From NCBI GenBank assembly GCA_011033025.1, contig WFMF01000367.1, forward strand, positions 62,001 to 126,000: DNA of 64,000 bases. The letters are read 5' to 3'. A model generated the notes under the pieces. It was given only the letters and a program-made list of their open reading frames with translations, did no database searches and was not told the origin of the DNA. Made by a program: the position numbers and the translations under genes. The stretch is from Beroe forskalii (Eukaryota > Ctenophora > Nuda > Beroida > Beroidae). The number at the start of each line of letters is the position of its first letter. The stretch's first letter is position 1. Of this stretch, positions 36,501 to 47,226 are shown piece by piece.

Positions 36501-36731
36501 CCACAGATTACTTGAGCAGCCTCCACCAACAGGGTTGAACAGGTAACAACGATTGGAGATAGTTCAGGGTACAGGCCTAACATATTCAACCTCGCTTAGC
36601 AGTTAAAAATCTGCACTATCCACTTACTTGTCTAGCATTAAAGAGAAGAAACTCTCAGATCATGAGGCTGTTAAGACTTTTACGAAAGCAGCATAACAAT
36701 CAAATCCACACAAGGCTAGATATAACACGAC

Positions 36732-37130
36732 GTGGAATGCGAACAAGTGATAATCAAAGCCATCGATTCTTCCAACACTAAGCTTTCCATCTTAGATCAA
36801 TCCATTAAGACTTTTACCCTTGGAACTATGGGGCGCTCAGGCCTGAGCAGATCTGGCGATACTTTCTCTGCCACAGATAACAGTCTGGTCAAAGATAAAG
36901 ATGGGGATCTTATTTGTCAATTAAGCTTTCGTTCCCCAAACAGCAGAGTTCAGGACTCCTTACTACCCGTGAGAATCGATGTTGCATCTCAGGGCATAGC
37001 TAACATTTGTCCTGTGAGAGCTTCAGAGCAAGGTTTACATAGGAAGAACCCAGAAAATTAGATGGCTATTCATATCCATAATCCACCACACGTCATTACA
37101 AAAAGATTTCCTCTAAGACCACCTCAAGGT
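36732..37130 (+). pseudogene. Tyrosine recombinase-like remnant of DIRS copy 2
   Basis: Frame 36732-37061 includes GRSGLSRSGDTFSATDNSLV, KDKDGDLICQLSFRSP and ANICPVRASE. This resembles the arginine-containing box and the CPV.AL linker of DIRS/Crypton tyrosine recombinases. The later H-x-x-R and tyrosine boxes are not readable. Its presence supports a DIRS assignment over a Gypsy-like one, but the match is short. Confidence 0.5.
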
Positions 37131-38249
37131 GAATCACCACATCCATGGTAGACATAAAGGAGAAGTTAAACCAATCGATTTAGCGTCCCAAAAACATGGG
37201 CTTAAACAGTCTAATAGACACCTAACATGCCATAGTTTGACTTGGAAATGTATATCATGTGAAAATGACTCAAACATTCCAACAATGAAAGGTGGGCGTG
37301 GTCACTAATGACTTGTGTGATGGTCAGAGACTAAAAGTAACACTTGCAATCGATTCAGCGTCCCAAAAAACATGGGTTTAGACACCTAACATGCCACAGT
37401 TTGATTTGGAAAAATATCATGTGAAAATGACTCAAAAATTCCCACGCTAAAGGGTGGGCGTGGTCACTAATGACTTATGTGATGGTCAGAGACTAAAAAT
37501 AACCCTTGCAATCGATTCAGCGTCCCAAAAAACATGGGTTTAGACACCCATCATGCTATATATGTCAATAAATTCAGTTTTTTCTGTGATCGATAAATTT
37601 TCCCACGGTCGGAAAAGGGCGTGGTCAATTTTCGAGTTTCCCCAAGGTATTTTTTAATACTCCTGGGCTTATATGTTTTCTAACATGATAAGAAGCACAA
37701 ATAACATAGCGGGATAAGTTCCTGAATTTTTGCACAGATGAGCCTATTTTTGCATATACTGACCAGACTAGTACAGAGTATAGACTTACGAACAATGGTA
37801 TGATTCAGTTCGATGTCTCCCCTCCCCCTTTTGCTGCACGCAAAGTAGACTGCTTTCTCCGGTGTCATTATCAGGACTTAGAATGGGGTATTGATGGCAT
37901 AAAATGCATTCTATTCGTACATTAGATGTTTCTAGTGTTCTTATATTGACTTACACAATCCACCTGGTTGCAACAACCAATACAGCACGAAACAAAACCA
38001 CTAATTTATCTTCCATGGTTTTATTCAATGAGTTTCTAGCTAACAATTTATATATTTTCCGTGAATTAAAGTGACAATATTAAATCATCCTTGAGGAAAC
38101 ATCGATATTTATTCACCTCAAGAGTTTTGTTCTGCTTATGCCATTTTCATCAATCAGTATCGGTTTTATAACCTCATATCGCGTACCTTCAATATAAAGG
38201 CCGTACCATTTAGTATGGTTTTTGATATTTGATTGCCTCTCAATGCCAA

Positions 38250-38660
38250 ACCCGCACGGTGTATCGTGTATGTTATACCCCCTTCTAACCCGCATCGTGG
38301 TTTCAGTGTATCGTATGTTATATCCGTCACAAACCCGCACGGAGTATCGTATGTTATATCCCCCTCTAACCCGCACGGAGTATCGTATGTTATATCCCCC
38401 TCTAACCCGCACGGTGTATCGTATGTTATATCCCCTTCTAACCCGCATGGTGGTGCAGTGTATCGTATGTTATATCCCCCTCTAACCCGCACGGTGTATC
38501 GTGTGTTATATCCGCCACAAACCCGCACGGTGTATCGTATGTTATATCCCCCTCTAACCCGCACGGTGTATCGTGTGTTATATCCGCCACAAACCCGCAC
38601 GGTGTATCGTATGTTATATCCCCCTCTAACCCGCACGGTGTATCGTGTGTGTTCTCTATT
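38250..38660. repeat. 36-bp minisatellite (CCGCACGGTGTATCGTATG)
   Basis: About eleven units of roughly 36 bp, each CCGCACGGTGTATCGTATGT followed by TATATCCCCCTCTAAC or TATATCCGCCACAAAC. The two subtypes alternate in the right half, indicating higher-order duplication of a 72-bp dimer. The 164- and 174-codon open frames across it are repeat artefacts. Confidence 0.88.
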
Positions 38661-38664
38661 TCCG

Positions 38665-40038
38665 TGGTCCCCAGGTGTTTTCATATCCATCTCTTCTCGC
38701 TCATTCTCTCCTCCTCGACACGTTTGACATCATGAATATATATCCCAGTCCCTGCAGATATCATCAGTTCACTATTTCTTCGGTACCTTGAAATGTCTTT
38801 GAGATCCTGTGATTTTTTTTTCTTCAACAGGATCTGCGTGAGGCTTTGAAGCTCCGAAAGAGCCTGCCCTGTTCATTTGTATCTTCTATTTATTATGGGC
38901 TTCATGAAAGCAATGAACTCTAAAGGAGTGCTTTGATCACGTATTGTGTAAGTCACGTGAATCATGGAACTATTGTGGTTTATATGCCTACCTATATTTT
39001 ATACTTTTATACAAGTCGCTGTCCTCTGATATAGCGCTGGGCTACATGGTCAAGGGGTGTAGATCTTTGTATTTACTTCTAATTTTCCTTTCCCTGTGTA
39101 TCAGGAGGCCTGCCTTGCGGTTCTAAAGTCAGAGTTTTGGCCGGGTGCGTGTATCGTGGATTGTGATGTCTATTGAGTCATAAATCCACCAGTAATCGGT
39201 CTTATAGATAAGACGTAAAATTAACTGATTACATTCTTATCTCTTTTATATCTGCTTTTCTGTTGTTATTGCTAAAAGTGAGTTTGAGGCACACTTCCCC
39301 AAGACCCAAACCATGCCTGAGATGTAAAGTGTAAACTGCCTTGCGTGTAGGATGTAAACAGAAGGTCTGACCGCGAAGTATCTTCCTTCAGACTACTGTA
39401 AATCTATAAATAAATTTATTAAATCCGAGGGATCCCTCTCAGAATATTTACAAGCACGAGAATATTTTCTGTGCAATTTGCGTTCGCGAATTACGTCATT
39501 ATCATAGCTAATACTGGTTAACTGATGACGTTTGGTGGGATGGTCCACATCGTCAGCTACTGTATCTGCTGTAATTTAATGAATGTGCGGTCCCCCCGAC
39601 GCCTGCTTGATCAAATCATGAGCGGTATTTCGACACTTCTCTGGCATCTGCTATGGTATCTTAGTTATGCATAATAATTCGATTAGTACTTCATGTCATG
39701 TTGCTAATTGCGTGACAATGAACAATGAACGTCGAACTTTAAAGGTTGTGGTTTCCATTACACTCGTCCAGTGACGTTTCATAAAATAATCGCTTTGTTT
39801 TGTAGGTATCTGCCACTCCCTACAGTCAACCTGGTATTTCTGAAACCAGATATGTTGTTGTTAACCTTGACATCATTCTTGACATTTGTTTGCCATTCAA
39901 AACGTCTACCAAGGCATCCTTTTTTCCTTATTTTTCTTTCATTTTCCTTTTTACTTTTATTTTCCAAATAAATCATTTTTAATCGAGAATAATTCCCCCA
40001 ACCCTCAGGACTCTATGCAAACATTCCGGTAAGTCACC
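38665..40038. other. Intergenic, upstream of the GPCR
   Basis: No gene recognised. A possible promoter or 5' untranslated region of the receptor lies near the right edge (AACCCTCAG at about 40002-40010 resembles an acceptor), but no upstream coding exon is evident. Confidence 0.4.
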
Positions 40039-41166
40039 ATGGCTGAGATATCCTACACTGCCCTAGACTACGTTGTGGGGGTGATCCTATGCCTGGCCTT
40101 CATCATAGGCACCGCCATGAACTGTCTAGCATTCATGTACTTCAAGCAAACCAAGAAGAGAAGCAGGAACGGCAAGTTCTTCAAACGTCTCTACTCCGTC
40201 ATTTCTCTGAACGATATCCTCATTTGTTTTGGCACCTTGCCAGCGATTGAGGCATCCTTTTCCCCGGACCGGAATGGCGTGTTGTTCTCCAACTCCATCT
40301 TCTGCTCGGTCTGGTTTGTCTACTGGTTCACCATCTACTACGTCTCCATGATCCTCATTGCTGTCCTCAGCATCTCCCGCCTGGTCCTCATCATGTCCCC
40401 TAACTGTATCCTCAACCCCTGGCTTTCCTACGGGATATCCCTCTCTGCTATCCTCATCATCTTCACCTTCTGGACCACTCTGTCAGCAGTGAGGCTGATC
40501 TACACCACCTTCTACACCGAGCATCTCTTCTGTGGCTTTGCTTCCTTCTCCAGTGATGACCTCTCAGCTCCCTACGAAAGCGGTTCCACAGCAGGGGGTC
40601 TGCTGATCATTATCAACGGAGTCTCCATCGTCTGCTTCCTGACAGTCTGCACCTCCTTCGTCCTATCCCTGATCTTCCTCCACAAGTTCAGTAGAGCTGC
40701 CAGGGACCAGGGGATGTCCAGGAAACACCAGATAGCAGCAGCTCACACTGTTATCCTGGTCACCTCCCTCTACATCCTGTTCAACGTACCCCTCATGATG
40801 ATCACCCTCTACATGATCAGTGATAGGTTCGTGGATCCAGTCCCGGAAGATGCTACTGTCGGGTTCATGATTGAGAGGGTGTACACCAAGCTCTTCAATG
40901 AAGTGTCCTTCCTCAACCACTACGCGTTTGCCTTTGCTTTCGTCATGTCGACGTGTCTCAACAGCATGATGAACCCTATCGTTTATTCGAGGAGAATACG
41001 GGGTTTCAAGACATTCCTCTGCAAGATATGCAAGCATGGACCCCAAACTAGTAATGATAATTCCAGCACAGTTAACACTAATAACCTGCCAAGAGGGCCG
41101 TCGACACCAAACTATAATACCAAACGGTCTGACTTACTCACGACTATCAAGGAAAATAGCATGTAG
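40039..41166 (+). CDS. Class A-like GPCR, single exon
   Basis: A 375-residue uninterrupted frame with seven hydrophobic segments. TM1 has GTAMNCLAF and TM2 has SLNDILICF (conserved aspartate). TM3 has a preceding cysteine (IFCSVW) and ends LSISRLVLIMSP, so DRY is SRL. TM6 has LYILFNVPLMM and TM7 has LNSMMNPIVY, a good NPxxY. The cytoplasmic tail is Ser/Thr/Asn-rich, suiting phosphorylation. The start lies in ACCATGG, a strong context. Codon use is GC-rich relative to its surroundings, as expected for coding DNA. No intron is shared with the receptor at 652. The ligand is not inferable. Confidence 0.9.
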   Translation: MAEISYTALDYVVGVILCLAFIIGTAMNCLAFMYFKQTKKRSRNGKFFKRLYSVISLNDILICFGTLPAIEASFSPDRNGVLFSNSIFCSVWFVYWFTIYYVSMILIAVLSISRLVLIMSPNCILNPWLSYGISLSAILIIFTFWTTLSAVRLIYTTFYTEHLFCGFASFSSDDLSAPYESGSTAGGLLIIINGVSIVCFLTVCTSFVLSLIFLHKFSRAARDQGMSRKHQIAAAHTVILVTSLYILFNVPLMMITLYMISDRFVDPVPEDATVGFMIERVYTKLFNEVSFLNHYAFAFAFVMSTCLNSMMNPIVYSRRIRGFKTFLCKICKHGPQTSNDNSSTVNTNNLPRGPSTPNYNTKRSDLLTTIKENSM

Positions 41167-43427
41167 AAACTAGAAATTTGTAATCGGATTGAATTTGAGA
41201 TTTGACTCTCAATTTAAATTGTAAGTGTTATGCATGCCATTTCATCTTCTGTGGATCACAGATGAACGGACACGAGATTATTTTTGATGATCAATCCATT
41301 ACGATGAATATCAGTTTTCAGTGTCTCAGTAGTGTGTGCCAAGTATTGCTTAAGGTGCGCCTTTCTGTTCTGCTGTCCCTAGAATTTAAATTCCTACTCA
41401 TCAGTCACCATCATTATTTATTATTTTTACTCCTGAATTCACAGTTGACTCACATTTCTCTCTCATAGTAACATTTACAAATATTCCGAGTATTCTCACA
41501 TTCAGCTAATCAACTGCTTATTGAAAGCACATGAGGCTATAACAAAGGCTCCTGAGTCCTACTCTCAACTCTAAATTTAACTGTTTCATGACAAAAACGA
41601 TGGTTAACAGATGGTGATGATAATAATCGGAAATCCTTTTGTTTTTCAGTCTCTCACTTTGATGTACATGTTCACAAGAGTAATGCAGATTTAAGTCATC
41701 AACACACTACTTCAGCTCAGATAATGACGTCATGATGGTCATTTCATCATGTGTTCACTTGTCACATCAAAGGTGCCATCTCTCTCACATTGTTAACTGT
41801 ACAGTACAGAATCATATTGTTGTCTTTAAATAGTTATTAGGGGAAAGTTATTTGAAGTATTCTCATAAATGTGATAAACCCATAGATTATTAAGCTCTAA
41901 GCTTATGAAGCTCTAAGAATGCTGCTAATTATGTGACTGGATAATGATCAGTAAATATTGTCACGTATAACATGTGTGCAGATGGATCGATTGAATGGAG
42001 GACCGGCTAAGACGCGTAATTTCCTGTTCGAGCTTAGGGTGAACTGCCGTGAACAATGTGTCTTCATCAATAGCTCATTCAATCGGCCCATGTGGGCACC
42101 TGCGTTTGAGTGGTTAGAGTCTGATTTTTGAAGCAAAAGCTCAAGGAGTGTTTGCATAAAATTAATCTTAACCATCTCTCGATTAAACAGTGAATTGGGC
42201 TGGATTCGAGGTATGGAACTGTATGGTTGCCAAGTGGATATAATTCTTAACTCTGGAAAGTGGTGCTGATTTTATTTAGCTGATTATTTTACCAATTTAC
42301 CATTTTAATGAATAAAATTGTGTAACTTATGCTATACTTGCTTATATCATGTATGTCAATGGTTTAATTTCGAAACCAGTCAATACTCCTGAAAAGAACG
42401 CTTTAAATATGCCGGACATTCTGTTTGAATAATATTACCCTTTCCTGCAATAAAGACAGAATGTAAGATGTATTCGTAATTTTGTAACAGCACCATCTTA
42501 AACCGCAAGATTCAGAATACCTCACCTGGTAAATTTTCAAATATCCGCCGTTCGGGCATTTCTGAGAAAACCTCATCAGACATGCCTCACTTTTTTACCC
42601 CTGAAAGACTGAAATTCTCAAAGAATTGCAATTCACCAGGACATAACAACTGGTATTTCACTACATTATGACTACAGTATGCCTGTAGTATACCCACTAC
42701 CCAGTATATCACTCAAGAAAACTAGATAATGACTGCAGTATGTCCGTATTTCACTACATTATGACTACAGTATGCCTGTAGTATACCCACTATGTATGAC
42801 TCGAGTATGACCCGCTTATGGCCCGTACACCACTGTACGTGGAAGAAGACGCCCCCTCATTCCAGCATCTGATATCTAAATCTGTCAGCTGGTTGACACC
42901 TTCCACCGCAATCTGTCAACCAACCCACCTGGTGTTGTGTCGTGCAGCAATGGAGTGCTGTTCAGAGTGGTGTCATGGTCAGGGTTTAGTATGGTGGTTT
43001 GTTGAAATTGAACTGCCTTTTAGATTCCTTCATCGTTAGTGACCTTCACAACTCAAGATACTAAACGGATTGATACCCTGTTTTGTAGAGTGCACTGAAG
43101 CTCGAACCGTTGGTAAAAGACTAAATGATGTATCTCCCGAAATAGAATGGTATCATATTATTGGGATTTCAAGGGTGTGTCCCCCTAACAGAAAATGTGA
43201 TATAACTTTTTTTGAAGGTTTTACTTCTATTCCAACAGCTGCAACAGTCATGAGCAAATGACAGGAATCAAAGGAATAGGGGAGGGGAGGGGAGTATGAT
43301 GATGGGGAATTGATTGGGAAGGGAGATTGTAACAAAATGAAAATTATTTCGTTAAGTTTTTATGCGTAAACTGGCAAGTGGTAAATCTTTTTTTACCCTA
43401 AATTCCAACCCCTCTTTTCACCTTCAG
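41167..43427. other. Intergenic or intronic, no gene recognised
   Basis: Contains a duplicated block near 42655-42695 and 42748-42793 (TATTTCACTACATTATGACT and following CAGTATGCCTGTAGTATACC). The downstream orphan exon implies that other exons of its gene might lie here, but none was recognised. Confidence 0.4.
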
Positions 43428-43579
43428 AGATAGCCACAGCCCAGCCGATGTACAATGGAGGAGGTGGAGGAGGAGGAGGAGGGTCAGGGAGTGTTTACAC
43501 TGGACCCACGTACCCCAAAGCCTACCCTGCCAGCCCCCAAACCTACAGCAACCTCTACTCTGAAGACGGGTATAACTAA
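43428..43579 (+). CDS. Putative terminal exon of an unknown gene
   Basis: A pyrimidine tract and TTCAG acceptor precede 152 bp that read (from phase 2) IATAQPMYNGGGGGGGGSGS, then VYTGPTYPKAYPASPQTYSN and LYSEDGYN before TAA. The GC-rich codons, composition and clean stop look like a real low-complexity C-terminus rich in Gly, Tyr, Pro and Ser. No upstream exon or family was recognised. It could belong to a gene starting upstream of 40 kb, with the single-exon GPCR in its intron. Confidence 0.5.
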
Positions 43580-43604
43580 CACTGCCGGAGAAGTGCAGTA
43601 GTTA

Positions 43605-43692
43605 ACCCCCCGCACAGTGAGGGACGACCAATCAGCGAGCGGGGTTTTGTGACGCTGCGTGCTGATTGGTTGATCCCTGCTGTGGGGATAAA
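43605..43692. repeat. CCAAT-type hairpin element
   Basis: CCCCGCACAGTGAGGGACGA and CCAATCAGC on the left face GCTGATTGGTTGATCCCTG and CTGTGGGG on the right. It is palindromic overall, with close relatives near 4826 and 8586. Confidence 0.65.
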
Positions 43693-43699
43693 CTGATAT

Positions 43700-45545
43700 T
43701 AGCTTTCCGTCACCCACAACTTTACCCACTATATTTCTCTTGCCCATGTTATATCCCTTGTCAAGTTATCACGCATATTTAATGATATATAAACTTATGG
43801 CAGTTATTTGCACCATCCTCAAGGAGTGGTAAAGATCTGTCACATGATAAATTATAAGCGTCAAAACTCAAATGGCGCACCCTCATAGATAGAACCCGAT
43901 AAACAATGGAATGCACGGGTTCATTGTGAAATTTGCTGATGCACCCGCCTACAGGGTGATGCGATAAGTTTTGAATAGTGATCTGGGGTTGTAATTGTAG
44001 GTTGAATCGTGATATTGGGCATTGGCCTGAATTGGCATTTCTCACCACCCTTTGTAGTGAAAAGCACATAAATCCTTACAGTGTTCATGGGTATTAGATT
44101 TAGATCTTATACCTTTGAAGTATGTTAGGTCTCTGATGTGGCCTTGGTTTGCTTTGAGCATCAGCCACAATGTGGATCCTTTCAAAAGTGGTTTGAAATA
44201 TACCAGAAGCATCACGGTGGCGTGTCGAACTCCTACGTGCGCGGCTTTTCCATGCGCAGCGTAATCGTACGCGGTCCAGTGACAGGCAGTGAGCCGCGCA
44301 CGATAACGCAGCGCATCACAAAGCTGCACACGTAGGAGTTCGACACACCCCTGTTATATGATTTAGAAATCTTAAAGTTAAATAGTAAAAACCTTAAAAA
44401 TCGGGCCTATTACGAGAGCTTTAATTTATTATTTTTTAAAAGTATTTAAGCATAATATATCTGAGCTGTGATTTAGCTGATTCTCCCGTGCTATTAATAA
44501 ATTCTCTTGAACAATTTAGAGCATTTTTGGGAATTAGAATTGTTGTGATTTTGATTTAATCATAGAGCGGTTCATAGACATTTACATTTTTAAACGCACT
44601 ACACTAGACCCACCCGTTGATTAATGTTAAACGCTTCTTAAATTCCAGTCAATTGATGATCATTTTAATCTATATTCGAGCACTATGAAAGTAACTCATT
44701 TTAAAGGCTATTGGATGAGTATTAGTTGTCATCTATAATATTGGTATCAGTAGAAGCTGTTACCGGACGAAATTGAAAGCTGCAATGATATCAATCCCTA
44801 CCAGTGTCACTACCCGTTGTACTTTGGGAGCCCCCTCAGTAGTTTATATGTTATCTATTTTTAGACTAATACACTGTCATTTTCATGAATGATGATTCTT
44901 TGTCCTTTGCCTCGTCAAATCTAATGAGATTTTATTTAAGATTTTAAAGAAGCCACAAGTTCATTTGATCTTGAAAATATGATATATCTCCAGACCGTGA
45001 TATTTATGAGTCACTTGCTGATAATGTTCCTAATTGATACCCCTAATATGATTAATTAACAGACGGTTCTTAAATTTATTCTTATAGACTCACTATCAGG
45101 TATATATTTTAAGCGTTGATCAAGTCAATTCTTTGAAAATGTGGTGGTTGTAATCTTAACCCTCTTTTAAAATGAATATTTTATTTTAAACTATAATATG
45201 AGTGTTTTATAACATGAGACTTATACTAACTATTATCAGAAACAGAAGTACAAAACTGCCTCAAGTTTCTCAAGTCCTGCAACGTCTGAAAATTATAGAC
45301 GTGGTACAGTGATCCCTGTCAGTTTCAGTTGCAGTGATACACGGATCGGGATACTGATTAGAATTATGAAAACGCGAACGCACATTATTATATTATTTGC
45401 ATATCGAGGAACTTGCCATATAGGTCCAGTTTTACCGAACGTTTATTAATTAGACAATGTCCTTGGTTATGGGACACACTCAAAAAGTTTTACAGCTGCA
45501 TAAACAATAAACTGCATAGTGTACCATTTGTCCATTTCCAACTAA
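43700..45545. other. Intergenic, no gene recognised
   Basis: AT-rich apart from the palindromic element at 44217-44350. Short open frames on both strands around 43779-44335 have no supporting motif. Confidence 0.4.
44217..44350. mobile_element. Palindromic MITE-like element
   Basis: The left arm CGTGTCGAACTCCTACGTGC and right arm CACGTAGGAGTTCGACACAC are reverse complements with one mismatch. The interior is CpG-rich (GCGCGGC, GTACGCGG, GAGCCGCGCACG). Confidence 0.75.
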
Positions 45546-45547
45546 CG

Positions 45548-45792
45548 GTAGGTCTCCCATATAAACGGGAGCCTTCATTATCTATGACAATGACGTCACT
45601 CAGAAAAATATAATTAAGCGCACCTAGCGCTTTAAGGACTAGGGTTAGGGTCAGGATTAGGGTCAAGATTTGTTAGGGTTAGGGTTAGGATTGAGGTTAG
45701 GGTTTTGGTTATGGTTAGGTTTAGGATACAGAAAAATTGACGTTTAGATCTGTGACGTCACTCAGAGCCGTTTATATGGGAGAGATACCGAC
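45548..45792. mobile_element. MITE enclosing degenerate TTAGGG repeats
   Basis: The left end GGTCTCCCATATAAACGG and a later TGACGTCACTCAG face the right-end TGACGTCACTCAGAGCCGTT and ATATGGGAGAGATACC. Between them, about 45638-45728 is a run of TTAGGG, with variants such as TCAGGA and TTTGGT. Confidence 0.8.
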
Positions 45793-45799
45793 AAACTCG

Positions 45800-46565
45800 A
45801 CAGACGTTGCCCGTCTATTTCTTCTGACTGGCGCAAAGTGACATTTGCCAGATGTTGCCTGCGAGCGTCGGGGCGCGCGCGCGAGGGGGCCAGGCAACGC
45901 CTGGCAAAGTGACATCCAAATGTGGAACGCGCGCCGCGCAAAGGAAGGGTAACATCCTACGACTGTCTGACGTCGTCAGACCCATTATTTCGCGCGCGCG
46001 AGGGGGTCAGGCAACGCCTGACAATGTCTGACAACGCTTGCCCATGCCCTATGCTATACCTATACCAGCGGCCAGCGCGATATCCTGGGCCATGTTGCTC
46101 CTCCTATGTAGCGTAGGCCGCTTCCTAAGCCCGCATAGGTGTCATGCGTACCGTTCACTAGCGCTTTCTTCGGGAAAGCGCGCGCGCGCGCCGCAGCGCA
46201 AACGGGGATCGGATATACGTGTTTAGCAAAGAATTAAATTTCCCACTTGAGAAAAAAACAGTAAGAATTATTTTCAGTCGACGGCGGACGCGCGCCGCGC
46301 GCCCACCTAAGGCGAAGGGATCATACAACGTCTAACATAAAAAGGAGTCATAATCACAAAATTTTACAAAAATTTGATCAATTTACACACGATATCTGAA
46401 AATTAAATTGCGAAGTACTTCCGAAACATTGTCAGTGCATGACTGTCATTATTGAGAATGTTCCCCATTTTACAGTAAATCTGATTGTATTTCCTAAGCC
46501 CGCATAGGTGTGCGTACGCGCGCCGCGAGGAAGCGCGCCGCGCAACGCAGACAGGGATATACGTG
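45800..46565. repeat. CpG-rich repeat cluster
   Basis: CGCGCGCGCGAGGGGG..CAGGCAACGCCTG occurs twice (about 45875 and 45992), and AAGCCCGCATAGGTG..GCGTAC recurs at about 46128 and 46497. CGCGCCGCGC-type runs are frequent. CpG density is far above the rest of the window. Open frames at 45922-46226 lie inside it and have no recognisable motif. Confidence 0.65.
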
Positions 46566-46569
46566 TTTA

Positions 46570-47226
46570 GCAATGATTGTATAAAGAAGGTAACTATTGT
46601 CGAGTCATGAAATTAAATAAAAAACAATAATCCAGCAAAATTAAGTCAGCTTGTATCATTGCATGTTGCTACATGATTTTTTGAAAACCGTTGTATATAT
46701 ATATTTTTTTCAGATTTTTAAGATGCTTTTTTAATTTTCTAGTTGTGGAATTATCAAGTTCAAACATTCCTAGGACCAATCTCAGCAATCTATTCCGTCA
46801 GCAAAATGCAGAATTTCGATGTATGTTACCTGTATATTTCTTGCCTGTATATTTCCTCTGACTGTATATTTCTTCTGACTGAGTGGCTGAGTACAGAGTG
46901 CAAATTTGACCATCCAAATGTGGAACATTGTGCATGCATGTGACAGCAACATTCTATGAGCAAAACTAGGAAGACTTCAGCTTTTTAAACCTGAGATTCA
47001 GATTTTTGTTTTTTGGCAGTTGACACAGCCTTCTCCGCCACAGTTGTGGATGTTATTTTAGCCCCTTCTGTGGATTTTGTATCCTTCCCTGTTGTGGATA
47101 TTGTTTTCTTTTCTGCTGTAGAAGTTGTCTTGTCTCCCATCGCCCTAAAATATGTCATAGCCTCTCTTCCTCCTCCATCTCCTCTTATCCCACAGATTGC
47201 TCCCCAAATAAATGAAGCTCTTTGCC
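46570..47226. other. Downstream of GPCR, no gene recognised
   Basis: Repeated CTGTATATTTC motifs lie near 46831-46870. The frame 46985-47230 on the minus strand encodes Thr/Ser/Lys-rich repeats (STAEKKTISTTGKDTKSTEG). It directly follows the receptor stop and could be 3' untranslated sequence or repeat. Confidence 0.4.

Larger units (their letters stand above)
34266..37770 (+). mobile_element. DIRS-like retroelement, copy 2 (decayed)
   Basis: Same terminal sequence as copy 1 (TAGTCTGGTCAG...), flanked by GTA on both sides (34263-34265 and 37771-37773). The left arm has about six 163-bp units plus a degenerate one, and the right arm about three, so arm lengths differ through unit copy number. 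The interior carries RT and RNase H remnants, then a segment absent from copy 1 (about 36717-37160) with tyrosine-recombinase-like content. About 620 bp present in copy 1 is missing at about 36595, where both copies share the sequence GCAGTTAAAAATCTGC. Confidence 0.87.

Noticed and set aside
38166..38727. Open frames of 164 and 174 codons
   Set aside because: They follow the 36-bp unit, whose length is a multiple of three, so frames stay open automatically.
40663..41046. 127-codon minus-strand frame
   Set aside because: Shadow of the GPCR coding frame on the plus strand.
45638..45728. Possible chromosome end (TTAGGG run)
   Set aside because: Short, degenerate and flanked by inverted arms with unique sequence on both sides.
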